Shown: positions 34,973 to 44,514, counted from the first letter of the stretch. The stretch is DNA of 64,000 bases from Candidatus Obscuribacter sp. (GCA_016712465.1 JADJQZ010000001.1:4588001-4652000), one strand, 5' to 3'. Numbers and translations: made by a program. The notes: generated from the letters alone by a model not told the origin.

Positions 34973-35659
34973 TCAGTCTCCGCCTACGTTAAGCTCCAGC
35001 ACGGAGCCGCCTGTCACAAGCCGTGAATAATCCTGGGGAGTATTGACGTTGAAATAACTGGGCAAGCCGGTGCCGCCCTCCCCGGCTTCGATATCGAAGG
35101 TGGAAGAGTCGAGGGCGGAGAGGAAGTCTTTCAAGGAGAGGTCGCCGTTGAAGAGCGATTCTTCCAGAGGCTTGATGCAGTTCTTGGAATAGACGCCCAG
35201 CAAGGGCTCCAGACCTTCTTCATGGGCGGCCACCACCACATCGTGGTCATGACGCCGGGCGCAGAGTTCCCGCACCAGCCGGGCATTAACCAGGGGCATG
35301 TCGCAGGCGATGACGAAAGCATGGCTGTACTGAGACACCAACAAGCCCGAGAGAATTCCTCCCAGAGGACCGCGGTAAGGCAGGATATCCTTGACCACGT
35401 CCACCTCGAAATCTTCGTATGATTCCGGCTCGTTCGAGACCAGAAAGGTCTCGGCGAAGAGGTCTTTGATATTGGTGAGAATATGATTGATCATGGTCGT
35501 GCCGCCGTAAGGCAAAAATGCCTTGGGACGACCCATGCGGGAGGAGCGACCGCCGCAGAGAATGAGCGCCGTCAAAGAAAGCGGCAAAGCTTCTCTGGTG
35601 GGGGTATCCACCATCATGGGATGCTTCTTCAGCTCGTCTCTGTCATTGAACAAAATCAA
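34973..35659 (-). CDS. MobA-like nucleotidyltransferase
   Basis: The 228-aa protein has the MobA/NTP_transf_3 signature LILCGGRSSRMGRPKAFLPY, GGTTMINHIL, RGPLGGILSGL and VIACDMPLV. MobA attaches GMP to molybdopterin; related proteins transfer NMP to other phosphorylated substrates. No other molybdenum cofactor genes are in the window, so the substrate is open. The start is TTG 35659 or TTG 35653 (AAGG just upstream). It is 15 bp downstream of the crotonase gene. Confidence 0.8.
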   Translation of the reverse strand: MILFNDRDELKKHPMMVDTPTREALPLSLTALILCGGRSSRMGRPKAFLPYGGTTMINHILTNIKDLFAETFLVSNEPESYEDFEVDVVKDILPYRGPLGGILSGLLVSQYSHAFVIACDMPLVNARLVRELCARRHDHDVVVAAHEEGLEPLLGVYSKNCIKPLEESLFNGDLSLKDFLSALDSSTFDIEAGEGGTGLPSYFNVNTPQDYSRLVTGGSVLELNVGGD

Positions 35660-35674
35660 TTCGCCTTAATCTAA

Positions 35675-36556
35675 CTACTCGCCCTTGTAGACGGGCTGCC
35701 GCTTCTCAGCGAAAGCTGCCAGTCCCTCAAGCCTATCCTTGGAATTCAAAAGAGTCAAATAAGCTTTCGTTTCAAGAGCCAGACCGGCTTCCAGATCGCG
35801 GTCGTAGCCTTCATCGATGGCAAATTTGGCGGCGCGCAGGGAAAGTGGTGCGGCCTGTGCAATTTCATTGGCCCAGGTAGAGACGGCCTCCATGAGAGGT
35901 GCCAGGTAACCGCCATCGGCAGCTTTCTTGCCTTCCTCGGAAGCCAGATAAGAGGGCTCCACGGTAACAACTTTATGGATCAAGCCCAGGCTCAGTCCAT
36001 CAGCGGCCCCCACGGGAGCAGCCCCGAGAATCAGTTCTTTCGCTTTAGACTTACCCACCAGACGCGGCAAGCGCTGGGTGCCGCCGGCACCCGGAATGAT
36101 GCCCAGGCGCACTTCCGTCAAGCGCAATTGAGCGGAATCAACCATGACCCGCAGGTCGCAAGCGAGAGCCAGCTCAAAGCCGCCGCCCCAGGCGGAACCG
36201 TTTATGGCGGCTATAACCGGTTGCGGTTGTTGCTCGATGGCCCGCATGGTCTTCTGAATCAAGGTAAGGTAGTCGAGAGTCTCGCCCTGAGTCATGCCTT
36301 TGCGCTCGGCCAGGTCGGCCCCGGCGCAGAAGGACTTCAGCCCCGAGCCGATTATGGCTATCACTCGCACATCCCGGTCCCGGGACAGGCCATCGAGGGC
36401 CGTTAAAAGTTCCTGCAAGAGAGCTCGGTTCAAGCAGTTCATGACCTTGGGACGGTTGAGTTTGAGCCAGGCCACGGCACCGACTTTCTCAACAACCAGC
36501 ACTTGTTCAAGCTTCTCAGTTTCAGCCAAGTTCGTTTTCTCCACTGCGACAGTCAC
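35675..36556 (-). CDS. Enoyl-CoA hydratase/isomerase (crotonase) family, possible methylglutaconyl-CoA hydratase
   Basis: The start is GTG 36556 with AGAGGAAG five bases upstream, giving 293 aa; the longer frame to 36598 is unlikely. The crotonase fold is clear: LKLNRPKVMNCLN, an oxyanion-hole segment SFCAGADL, and both catalytic glutamates (GGGFELALACD and LTEVRLGIIPGAGG, the second with GTQRLPR). HMG-CoA lyase and a biotin carrier lie directly upstream. In leucine catabolism these activities are methylglutaconyl-CoA hydratase, HMG-CoA lyase and methylcrotonyl-CoA carboxylase, so that is the likely pathway, not proven. Confidence 0.88.
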   Translation of the reverse strand: MTVAVEKTNLAETEKLEQVLVVEKVGAVAWLKLNRPKVMNCLNRALLQELLTALDGLSRDRDVRVIAIIGSGLKSFCAGADLAERKGMTQGETLDYLTLIQKTMRAIEQQPQPVIAAINGSAWGGGFELALACDLRVMVDSAQLRLTEVRLGIIPGAGGTQRLPRLVGKSKAKELILGAAPVGAADGLSLGLIHKVVTVEPSYLASEEGKKAADGGYLAPLMEAVSTWANEIAQAAPLSLRAAKFAIDEGYDRDLEAGLALETKAYLTLLNSKDRLEGLAAFAEKRQPVYKGE

Positions 36557-36585
36557 GTTTACTTCCTCTATGAAATTTCTACAGC

Positions 36586-37512
36586 TCAACCGGCACAAGC
36601 TTTTGCCCTGGTAGCCAGAGCGGCCTGCAAATATCGCCCGGGCAGTTTCTTGCCCAAAATCTTCTCAGCCAGGGCACCGGCATCCACCAGGCGCTCTAAA
36701 TTGACCCCGGTCTTGATACCCATGCCTTCCAGCATATAGACCAGATCTTCCGTGGCCAGGTTGCCCGAGGCGCCCGGTGCATACGGACAGCCACCCAGAC
36801 CGCCCAGACTGCTATCAAAGATGGTGACACCAGATTCAATACCAGCCACGACATTGGCGAGGGCGGTGCCGCGGGTGTCATGAAAGTGCAGAGCCAATCG
36901 GGGAAGCGGCACCACACCACTGAGACGGTCGAGCACTTCCTTCACCTGGCGGGGATTGGCGGCACCAATCGTATCACCGAGGGAAATCTCATGCACCCCC
37001 ATCTGCAGCAGACCTTCCACCACCATGACCACCTGTTCCGGCTTGACCGGACCTTCGTAGGGACAGGCAAAGACCGTGGAAACATAGCAGCGAATACGCT
37101 TGCCGTCGGCAAGGGCCGCCGCCGCCACTTCCTTCATTGTGGAGAGAGCTTCCGCCACGGATTTATTGATGTTTTTCTTGCTGTGGGATTCAGAGGCTGA
37201 GAGGAAAAGGTTGATCTGCTTGAGACCGGCAGCGCATGCACCTTCGTAGCCCTTCAAGTTAGGCACCAGAGCGGAAGTTTGCACATCGGAAGGCAGTTGC
37301 AACTGCCTGGCCACGGCCAGACCGTCGGCCAGTTGCGGTATCCACTTGGGAGAGACGAAGGATGTGATCTCGATGTGCTTGAGCCCACTTTGAGCCAGGG
37401 CTTCAATCAAAGCCACTTTGTCTGCCGTTTCAACCTGGCCGGCTTCATTCTGAAGCCCGTCCCGGGGACCGACTTCAAAGACTGTTATTTCACCTGGCAA
37501 GCGCTCAAACAC
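36586..37512 (-). CDS. Hydroxymethylglutaryl-CoA lyase
   Basis: The 308-aa TIM-barrel enzyme cleaves HMG-CoA to acetoacetate and acetyl-CoA, the last step of leucine degradation. Visible are the metal-binding GPRDGLQNE, SFVSPKWIPQLAD, ACPYEGPV, SLGDTIGAANP, the metal-binding HFHDTRG, and the catalytic Cys segment GLGGCPYAPGASGN. The start is GTG 37512, after GAGGTGA. It sits 30 bp before the crotonase gene. Confidence 0.93.
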   Translation of the reverse strand: MFERLPGEITVFEVGPRDGLQNEAGQVETADKVALIEALAQSGLKHIEITSFVSPKWIPQLADGLAVARQLQLPSDVQTSALVPNLKGYEGACAAGLKQINLFLSASESHSKKNINKSVAEALSTMKEVAAAALADGKRIRCYVSTVFACPYEGPVKPEQVVMVVEGLLQMGVHEISLGDTIGAANPRQVKEVLDRLSGVVPLPRLALHFHDTRGTALANVVAGIESGVTIFDSSLGGLGGCPYAPGASGNLATEDLVYMLEGMGIKTGVNLERLVDAGALAEKILGKKLPGRYLQAALATRAKACAG

Positions 37513-37544
37513 AGCTTCACCTCTGTAAAGACGGTCGACTCGGG

Positions 37545-37757
37545 CTAGGAAAGAACCATGAGCAGGTCGCCTTCGTTAACGAAGTCGCCACTGGTCACCT
37601 TGATTTCTTCGACTTTACCAGTCTCGGTGGAAGCCACCGGCAATTGCATTTTCATGGACTCGAGAATGGCAACATCCATTCCGTCCTCTACGGAGTCGCC
37701 TGGTTTGACGAGCAACTCTACGACTACTCCGGCCATCATGGAGCAAATTTGTTTCAT
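37545..37757 (-). CDS. Small biotin carrier protein (biotin/lipoyl attachment domain)
   Basis: The start is ATG 37757 with GGGAGA nine bases upstream, giving only 70 aa; a GTG at 37790 is less likely. It is a single biotinyl/lipoyl domain with the biotinylation motif ESMKM, a hairpin GDSVEDGMDVAILE and a second half GKVEEIKVTSGDFVNEGDLL. The biotin carrier is stand-alone, without the alanine/proline-rich N-terminal part of AccB. It lies 32 bp before the HMG-CoA lyase start and probably serves an acyl-CoA carboxylase whose other subunits are not in this window. Confidence 0.88.
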   Translation of the reverse strand: MKQICSMMAGVVVELLVKPGDSVEDGMDVAILESMKMQLPVASTETGKVEEIKVTSGDFVNEGDLLMVLS

Positions 37758-37919
37758 GGCAATGGTATCTCCCAGGAAATGAGTGGTCACAGCAATCCGA
37801 TGCTGACCCCCGCGAGGAGGCCTTCGGCAACATATGGTAACAAAGGACAGGCGCCACTATATGACGGGCATCTTATCAATGCCCGCCACCAAGCAGCCTC
37901 TAAACGACTGTTTGAGATT

Positions 37920-39416
37920 CTATTTATTGAAAAGACCGCGCAGGGTGTCCCCTAATTTTTTGACATTTTCGTCTTCGTCGCTACCGGCAGCAGCGCCGCC
38001 GGCATTATCCGAACTGTCGGACTGACCCCAATCAAAGGCCGGCGCTTCTTTCTTGCGGCGACCTCTGACAGGCGAAATTAGAGCTCCACCGGCCGCACTG
38101 GCCAGGGAGGAACGTCTGTCTTCATCACCGGCATCGGCCGCACCCTCGCCGGCCGGGGGCGGCGCCGGAGCCGCCTGGTTGGCATTGGGATCACCCCAGG
38201 CAGACGGAGCAGCTTGCGGAGCAGGTTGCCCCCAGGTACTGGCTTCCGCACTCTTGTTTTCCACAGGCGGCCCCCAGGGAGAAGGCGCTTGTTGAGCCGC
38301 GCTGGGTGCAGGAGCGGCAGCCGGGGAAGGGTCGCCCCAGGCACTGGCAGGCGTGGCTGCTTGTGCCGCAGGGTTGGCATTGGGTTCACCCCATACTCCC
38401 TGCCCCCAGGCAGAAGCAGCGGAGTCAGCAGCGGGTGCGGATGCGGATGCGGATACGGGTTCTGGCGCAGGCGTGGGAGCCGGCGCCGCCTGTGGGGCGG
38501 GCTCCGACCAGGCGGACTCACCCCAGGCGGAGGTAGGCGGGCTCGACGGAGCCCCCCAGGCATCGGCCAGGGGATTGGAACTACTGGGAGCAGTGGGAGC
38601 AGTGGGAGCGCTGGGGGCTGTAGTAGCCGGTTCACCCCAGGGTATGACAGCGGCATCAGATGCGGCAGGCTGCCCTTCGGCGGGAGCGGAGGCGGTTGAT
38701 GCCCAGGAGAAACCGGAATCTTCCACGTTGCCACTACTGGCGGTGCTGTCCACGGGAGTACTGCCGGCCACGCTCTCAAAAGAAAAATTGCTAGTGGTCT
38801 GCGGCGCACTCATAGAACTCAAAATCGGATCATCGGAGGGCAGATCCGGGGCGGCAGCCACTTCGCCGGCAGGCGAGTCGGCGGCCGGCGCAGGAGCCGC
38901 AACGGGAGCGGAAACAACCGGCTCCGGTGTTGGCTCTTCGGCACTCACCGCCGGTAGTGCGGTGCTGGAAGCTGTGGGCGAGACCGGGCTGGTGACGGCG
39001 GAAACAACAGGGGCAGCGGTCTGAGGTGCAGATATAGCAGGTCCGGTGCTCTCTTCCGCGCTGGTCTGGGCCGGAGCGCTGGCCGCTGGAGCAGCCTCGG
39101 CGGTCACCGCCGGTTCTTTGTCCTGGACGGCGGAGGCACTGACGGCCGGTCCGCTCTCTTCCTTCCCGGAAGTCCCATCGCCATTATCGGTCTTGAATAC
39201 CTTGGGCCAATTCCCGCTTAGATAGCGTTCTTTCATGGCCAGGACTTTTTCCTTGTCCTTTACCAGCGATTCAAGCTTCCCCTGGTTGGTCTCGATACGC
39301 TTCTCGAGTTCGCCAATCTGCTGCGTGATAACGTTTATTTCTTCCCGAGTAACCGCTTCTTTCTCGGTAAACTCATCGAGTAATTCCCGCAGCATTTCGG
39401 GATTAATAGCACCCAT
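37920..39416 (-). CDS. Disordered Ala/Pro-rich protein with WG repeats
   Basis: The 498-aa protein has a short N-terminal coiled coil (LRELLDEFTEKEAVTREE, LEKRIETNQGKLESLVKDKEK). About 350 residues of Ala/Pro/Ser/Thr-rich, low-complexity sequence follow, in which a WG(E/D/Q/P)P motif recurs about ten times (IPWGEPA, SAWGDPS, SPWGPPV, STWGQPA, SAWGDPN). It ends in a basic/acidic C-terminal segment with VKKLGDTLRGLFNK. There is no signal peptide or transmembrane segment. The function is not known; spaced Trp motifs in a disordered chain often bind hydrophobic pockets of a partner. Confidence 0.72.
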   Translation of the reverse strand: MGAINPEMLRELLDEFTEKEAVTREEINVITQQIGELEKRIETNQGKLESLVKDKEKVLAMKERYLSGNWPKVFKTDNGDGTSGKEESGPAVSASAVQDKEPAVTAEAAPAASAPAQTSAEESTGPAISAPQTAAPVVSAVTSPVSPTASSTALPAVSAEEPTPEPVVSAPVAAPAPAADSPAGEVAAAPDLPSDDPILSSMSAPQTTSNFSFESVAGSTPVDSTASSGNVEDSGFSWASTASAPAEGQPAASDAAVIPWGEPATTAPSAPTAPTAPSSSNPLADAWGAPSSPPTSAWGESAWSEPAPQAAPAPTPAPEPVSASASAPAADSAASAWGQGVWGEPNANPAAQAATPASAWGDPSPAAAPAPSAAQQAPSPWGPPVENKSAEASTWGQPAPQAAPSAWGDPNANQAAPAPPPAGEGAADAGDEDRRSSLASAAGGALISPVRGRRKKEAPAFDWGQSDSSDNAGGAAAGSDEDENVKKLGDTLRGLFNK

Positions 39417-39710
39417 ATTTCTGAAACACCTCTATGTCCGGTGAGGATTCTAGAAGAACCAATCGGCCTCTGTGCCATTTATTCCACCTCTGGCGCAAAA
39501 GCATACAATTATTAAATCATGATAGACAAATATTTTTGGCAAAATTCGCCAAAGACGGGCGATTTGTAAGACTCACCGGAATTGGTGCACGAGAATTCGC
39601 CGCCCTGCCGCAGATAAATGTGCTCCGGGCCTGGAATAAAGCCGCAAACGAAAATACTGCTATGTAACAACCCAAGCGTAAAATCGAAAGCTTAGCAGCA
39701 CGCCTTTGCG

Positions 39711-40523
39711 CTAAACGGCGCCGGCAGCTTCCTCGCCGCCCAGACGGGCATAGTTCTTTGTCTCTTGAATCATGGCAGAGAAAAGCCACATGCAGAGCTG
39801 ATCGAGAGTTTCAATGGGCGGATTGGCATCTTGCATACGCCACATCATGCCTTGTTCGGTAATCTTCACCTGAATGGTAGAAATGGGCTGATAATCATTT
39901 TCGGTGCGGCTCAAGGCCATCACCTTACTGGTGGGAACCAGGAAGCATTCCACCTTGTCATCACAACCACGAACCACCAGGGAGCATAGCCGGGTAGAAA
40001 AGCGTGCCCGGAAATATGTCTTTGTTTCTTCCGCTTCTCTGAAACGGTTGTACTTGGTCACCTCGGTGACGTCGCCGGAAATGGAACCGGAGACATGCAA
40101 CTCAGTACCATTGGCAACCTGGTTGAATTCAAACATGTAGCGCTGCAATAGCCCGTAAATCTTGTCTACAAGAATGGCTATTCCCGACTTGTAAATAGAC
40201 TCACGGTAAACTTCCTGCAGGTGCACGCCGCGCTGATCGGCAAGAAACTGCAAGGAGTCTTGCTTGAGCTGACTCATCCAGTCAACGCCCGGTTCCACCG
40301 GTTCAGACTCATGGTAGACCAGAATTTGCTCGGAAACGGCCATGGACCAATCGGCAGCCTGACCGGGCACGGGAGCACCGTTGCCGAACATGGACCGATC
40401 AACGGCCCGATTCGGCAGGGGCTGCTGGGCCGGTTTGCCGGGATTACCGTCGAGGAACTTGCGCACCTCTTTACTGGAAGACTTCCCCTGTTGAGGGTGC
40501 CTACCGTCGTTCTTTCCGAACAT
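39711..40523 (-). CDS. Hypothetical protein
   Basis: The 270-aa protein has a polar, disordered N-terminus (about 90 residues) and a folded C-terminal two-thirds (VDKIYGLLQRYMFEFNQV, TEVTKYNRFREAEETKTYFRARFSTR, LDQLCMWLFSAMIQETKNY). No signal peptide is seen and no family is recognised. It lies 294 bp upstream of the WG-repeat gene on the same strand, with no other gene between them. Confidence 0.75.
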   Translation of the reverse strand: MFGKNDGRHPQQGKSSSKEVRKFLDGNPGKPAQQPLPNRAVDRSMFGNGAPVPGQAADWSMAVSEQILVYHESEPVEPGVDWMSQLKQDSLQFLADQRGVHLQEVYRESIYKSGIAILVDKIYGLLQRYMFEFNQVANGTELHVSGSISGDVTEVTKYNRFREAEETKTYFRARFSTRLCSLVVRGCDDKVECFLVPTSKVMALSRTENDYQPISTIQVKITEQGMMWRMQDANPPIETLDQLCMWLFSAMIQETKNYARLGGEEAAGAV

Positions 40524-40684
40524 AATCTCAGTTCTCCCTTGCCCGCCAAATCGTGCCCAAGCTACACAACCTAATTGGGTATGCCCAGATCGGCCCCTTA
40601 TAAAACGACTATATCGCCTTACTCAGCCCCTCAACTCCAGTGAATAAATTAATTCTGGAGCATATCAAGACCTGCATCTGAGAA

Positions 40685-43252
40685 TCAGGCTTTTTGCAGG
40701 TATCGAACCAGTTGGGTGTACTCATTCAAATCAGCGGAAGTATTTTGCAAGTCGGCGCCGTCGGCATAGACATGCACCAGAGGCTCGACCGCATCAGGCA
40801 AGACGAGAATCCAGTGGTCGGGGCGGGTCTGAATCTTGACGCCGTCCAAAAGCTCCATGGGTCGGTCTTGATGCTTTTCAACCAGCAGGCGCATGACACG
40901 TCCTTTGCGCTCCCAGGGGCAATGAACCGAGTCCACCTGGTAGTAGAGCGGAGGCAATTCATTGATGGCTTGCTGCAAGGTGCGCCCCTGATAAGTGAGA
41001 TGCTCCAACACCTGTCCTACGGCGAACATGGCATCGTAACCATTCTGGAACTCAGGGAAAATAAAGCAGCCGTTGGCGCTTCCACCCAGAACCGCCTCCT
41101 CCAGACGAGCCGTTGTGCTGCCAATCTCGGTTTCAGAAGCCTTGCAACGCACCACCTTGCAACCATTCCGCGCCGCAATACGCTCCACTACAGAGCTGGC
41201 GTTCACCGGCACCACGATGGAGCGTCCGGGTTTGTCCCTCAACATGATGTCGGCAACGGTAGCCAGAAGCAGCTCGCCTCGAATAATCTGGCCGGTTTCA
41301 TCCACCAGGGTCATCTGCTCGCCGTTTCGTCCGATCTGCACGCCCAGATCGGCGCCCAGAGCCTTAACCACATCGGCTAATTGCTTGCGCATGGTGATGC
41401 GTTCTTCCTGACGAGGCGGCGAATTACGAATGGAAGAGTTGAGCACCACGGTCTCGATGCCCAACTGCCCGAGCAGATCGGGCAAAAGCACACCGGTCTC
41501 GGCCATGGCGTAGTCGATAACGACCTTGGGCGCATGGGTGGACAGTCCACCCACCTTGGTTTTGCGGGTGTAATTGGAACCGGGCACGATACAGAAGGGC
41601 ACTTTGTCCTCTTCGAAAACCTGCCCCTTCACATGGTTGAGAAACTCATCGGCATAATATTCACGCACACGGCTGGGGAAGGAAATTGTGCCCACGTCTG
41701 AAGGGGCGCAACGGGGAAAGTCTTCCTTGAAGAAGGTGGTTTCGATCTTGCGCTCCATTGATTTGGTGATAGCCACACCCTGGCTGTCGAAGAATTCGAT
41801 GGTGACCTTGTCTATCTCTCGTTGTGATACTCGTACATGCACAAGACCGGCAGCTCGCTGAGTCTTCACGTAGTAGCGGGAAATAGGCAGAGACATAGAC
41901 TCCAGGTTCTGCACCTCGATGCCCACCGAAACCAAGCCGGAGACCATGGCCCGGCTAATCATCTGAGAAACCTTCCAGTAATCGCGGCTGACCAGCACCG
42001 GACCGCCTTTGAGGGTGGCACCATAGGCGGCGGCAAGATTGACGGCGAATTCAGGTGTGATATCCACATTGGCCAGACCGCGCACGCCATGGGCACCAAA
42101 TAAGGTGCGGGGAGCTCGGGTGCCCCAAATTACCGAGGTGAGAACTTTCGCGCCGCTGTCGATGTTCTTATCAGGCCAGATGCGCACATCAGGGCTGATG
42201 CGAGCTTCCTGTCCAACCACCGAATTGTTGCCGATGATCGCCCCTTCCAACAGTTCGGCAGAATTATGGATGGTGGCATTGTTGCAAACCACGCAAGCTC
42301 TCAATTGGGCGTTGTTACCGATATAAGAGTTGGACCAGATGACCGGCTGCTTGAGAGAAGCTTTTTCTTGAATGACCACATTATCGCCAATGGTCGTATA
42401 CTGCGAAATCACAGTCTCTCTGCCGATACGGCAGTTCTTGCCGATCATGACGGGCGCTTCCAGAGTGACGGAAGAATCAATTTGGGTGCCGTGACCAACA
42501 AAAATGCCGGGCTCGATCTGGGGCAAATCCATTTTTATATTGACCAGACCATCGAGCACGTCGCGGTGCGCTTGTCTGTATACAGCCAGGTTACCGATGT
42601 CGCACCAGTAGCCGTCGGCCACATAACCAAACATGGGTTCGTTGCGCAGAAGCAAGAGTGGGAAAAGATCGTTGGAGAAGTCTTGCTCCCGGCCCATGAC
42701 CACATAAAGCATCATTTCCGGCTCGAGAATATAGGTGCCGGTATTGACGGTGTCCGAGAAAATCTCGGAGGCGCCCGGTTTTTCCACAAAGCGTTGAATG
42801 CGGCCTTCGTTGTCGGTAATAACCACACCATAATCGAGGGGGTTTTCCACCCGCTTCAAAATTAGTGTGGCCTTGGATTTTTTCTCTTTGTGAAAAGCAA
42901 GAGCCTTGCCCAGATCCATATCGGTGAGGCTGTCACCGGAAATAACGATAAAGGTTGAATCAAGGTGATCTTGAATGGCTTTGACACAACCGGCGGTGCC
43001 CAGCGGTTTGCCTTCTTCCACGGAATAGCTTATTTTGACACCGAATTCCGAGCCGTCGCCGAAGTGATCGCGGATGGCATCAGGCAGATAGTGCAGGGTG
43101 AAAACGATGTCGTCAAAACCGTGCTCCTTCAAGAGATTGACGATATGTTCAGCCATGGGTTTACCGGCCACCGGCACCATAGGCTTGGGCAGGTTACAAG
43201 TAAGCGGTCTGAGCCTCGTGCCGGAACCACCGGCCATGATCACAGCTTTCAT
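40685..43252 (-). CDS. Sugar-1-phosphate nucleotidyltransferase fused to a phosphomutase-like domain
   Basis: The 855-aa protein has three parts. Residues 1 to about 235 are a nucleotidyltransferase (MKAVIMAGGSGTRLRPLTCN, PKPMVPVAGKP, ISGDSLTDMDLG, FVEKPGASEIF). Residues about 245-370 are a left-handed hexapeptide beta-helix (IGKNCRIGRETVIS, IGNNSVVGQEARISP). From about 385 there is a phosphoglucomutase/phosphomannomutase-like part (LFGAHGVRGLANVDITPE). The catalytic phosphoserine loop (usual TASHNP) is not seen: the corresponding stretch is RAAGLVHVRVSQREIDKVTIE, so this half is probably not an active mutase. Together with the next gene it fits sugar nucleotide and glycan synthesis. Confidence 0.85.
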   Translation of the reverse strand: MKAVIMAGGSGTRLRPLTCNLPKPMVPVAGKPMAEHIVNLLKEHGFDDIVFTLHYLPDAIRDHFGDGSEFGVKISYSVEEGKPLGTAGCVKAIQDHLDSTFIVISGDSLTDMDLGKALAFHKEKKSKATLILKRVENPLDYGVVITDNEGRIQRFVEKPGASEIFSDTVNTGTYILEPEMMLYVVMGREQDFSNDLFPLLLLRNEPMFGYVADGYWCDIGNLAVYRQAHRDVLDGLVNIKMDLPQIEPGIFVGHGTQIDSSVTLEAPVMIGKNCRIGRETVISQYTTIGDNVVIQEKASLKQPVIWSNSYIGNNAQLRACVVCNNATIHNSAELLEGAIIGNNSVVGQEARISPDVRIWPDKNIDSGAKVLTSVIWGTRAPRTLFGAHGVRGLANVDITPEFAVNLAAAYGATLKGGPVLVSRDYWKVSQMISRAMVSGLVSVGIEVQNLESMSLPISRYYVKTQRAAGLVHVRVSQREIDKVTIEFFDSQGVAITKSMERKIETTFFKEDFPRCAPSDVGTISFPSRVREYYADEFLNHVKGQVFEEDKVPFCIVPGSNYTRKTKVGGLSTHAPKVVIDYAMAETGVLLPDLLGQLGIETVVLNSSIRNSPPRQEERITMRKQLADVVKALGADLGVQIGRNGEQMTLVDETGQIIRGELLLATVADIMLRDKPGRSIVVPVNASSVVERIAARNGCKVVRCKASETEIGSTTARLEEAVLGGSANGCFIFPEFQNGYDAMFAVGQVLEHLTYQGRTLQQAINELPPLYYQVDSVHCPWERKGRVMRLLVEKHQDRPMELLDGVKIQTRPDHWILVLPDAVEPLVHVYADGADLQNTSADLNEYTQLVRYLQKA

Positions 43253-43260
43253 GATCTTAC

Positions 43261-44514
43261 TTACCTCCCTTTGCCCTTAGCGGCAACTGTCTTGACGGCT
43301 TCGCTCTCCACTACATTGTTCAGGCCTGAAGCTACTATTTCAGACTCTCGCAATACCTTTTGATAGACTTCCCGGGTGCGTCTGGCAATCACTTTCCAGT
43401 TGTAGATGTGCTGCACCTTGTCGTAGGCAGTCTCACGCAGGTAATTGGAAAGCTCGGGATTACGCAAGACCTGAAGCAAGCCCCAGGCCAGAGAGCCGGC
43501 ATCACCGGCATAGGTGGTGACGCCGGTTTCCATATGTTCCACAAAGTCTTTCAGACCACCCACATCGGATGTGACCACCGGCACCTGGGCCGCCATTCCT
43601 TCCAGAGCCACAATACCGAAAGGCTCATAAAGACTGGGGATACATACGGCATCCACCGACTTATAGAGATGCTTGAGTTCTTCATCGCCCACATAGCCAA
43701 GGAAATGAGTGCAGTACGAGATGCCCATATATTGCGCCTGTCGCCGCAAGTCATCCAGATAGTAGCCGGTTCCAACAAAGAGGAACTGCGTACCCGGTCT
43801 TTCCGAGATCACACGCGGCACTGATTCGAGCAGCACATGCACGCCTTTCTCTCGCACCATGCGACCCACATAAAGAACGATCTGCTGATGTTCGGAGACG
43901 TAGCGACTACGGGTCTGACGGGCGTCATATTGAAAATCGAAAACCGAAGGATCGGTGCCATTCGGAACCACAGCAATCTTGTTGGCGGGCAAGCCGAAGA
44001 GCGTTTGCAATTCACCGTGCATGGCATGGGAATTGACGATTACTTCCCAGGCTTCAAATGTGAGACGCCATTCCATCTGATGGATATAGCGCTGCAAGTC
44101 GTTGTGTATGCCGTGCATGCGCCCCGCTTCGGTGGCGTGCATGGTGGCAACCATTGGTATACCGAAACCGGATTTGAGCACCCAGGCCGCGTCGGTTACC
44201 ATCCAGTCATGGGCGTGCACGATGTCGAAAGGTTTTTCCTGGTGCAGTTTGATGGCATACTGCAAAAGTCCGAAATTGAAGCGATTCACCCAGGAGAGAA
44301 AATCAGGGGTAGTATCGGTCTGAGTCTTCACACGGTGAATGTGCACGCCGTCCACTACTTCGTGTTCAGCCTGACCCGGGTGATCGGCGGTCACCACATG
44401 CACTTCCACACCGGTCAGGGCCAGCTCACGGGAAAGCGCCCAGACCACGCGAGCCAATCCGCCAATAATGCGCGGCGGATATTCCCAGGACAGCATCAAT
44501 ACTCGATTCGGCAC
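43261..44514 (-). CDS. GT4-family glycosyltransferase (glycogen synthase-like)
   Basis: The 417-aa GT-B protein has the N-terminal sugar-acceptor half with MLSWEYPPRIIGGLARVVWA and AHDWMVTDAAW, and the C-terminal nucleotide-sugar half with VLYVGRMVREKGVHVLLES, FLGYVGDEELKHLYKSV and the E-x7-E type site EPFGIVALEGMA. The N-terminal KxGG-like pattern (IIGG) resembles GT4/GT5 enzymes. The gene is 8 bp upstream of the nucleotidyltransferase fusion, on the same strand, so it probably uses its product. Confidence 0.9.
   Translation of the reverse strand: MPNRVLMLSWEYPPRIIGGLARVVWALSRELALTGVEVHVVTADHPGQAEHEVVDGVHIHRVKTQTDTTPDFLSWVNRFNFGLLQYAIKLHQEKPFDIVHAHDWMVTDAAWVLKSGFGIPMVATMHATEAGRMHGIHNDLQRYIHQMEWRLTFEAWEVIVNSHAMHGELQTLFGLPANKIAVVPNGTDPSVFDFQYDARQTRSRYVSEHQQIVLYVGRMVREKGVHVLLESVPRVISERPGTQFLFVGTGYYLDDLRRQAQYMGISYCTHFLGYVGDEELKHLYKSVDAVCIPSLYEPFGIVALEGMAAQVPVVTSDVGGLKDFVEHMETGVTTYAGDAGSLAWGLLQVLRNPELSNYLRETAYDKVQHIYNWKVIARRTREVYQKVLRESEIVASGLNNVVESEAVKTVAAKGKGR

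Noticed and set aside
38353..39024. Ala/Gly-rich 223-aa frame on the plus strand
   Set aside because: It is the antisense of the WG-repeat protein; the Ala/Gly content mirrors the Ala/Pro codons of the sense gene.
39434..39667. 77-aa frame in the gap between two minus-strand genes
   Set aside because: It has no ribosome binding site, its composition is not convincing, and it overlaps the likely promoter region of the WG-repeat gene.
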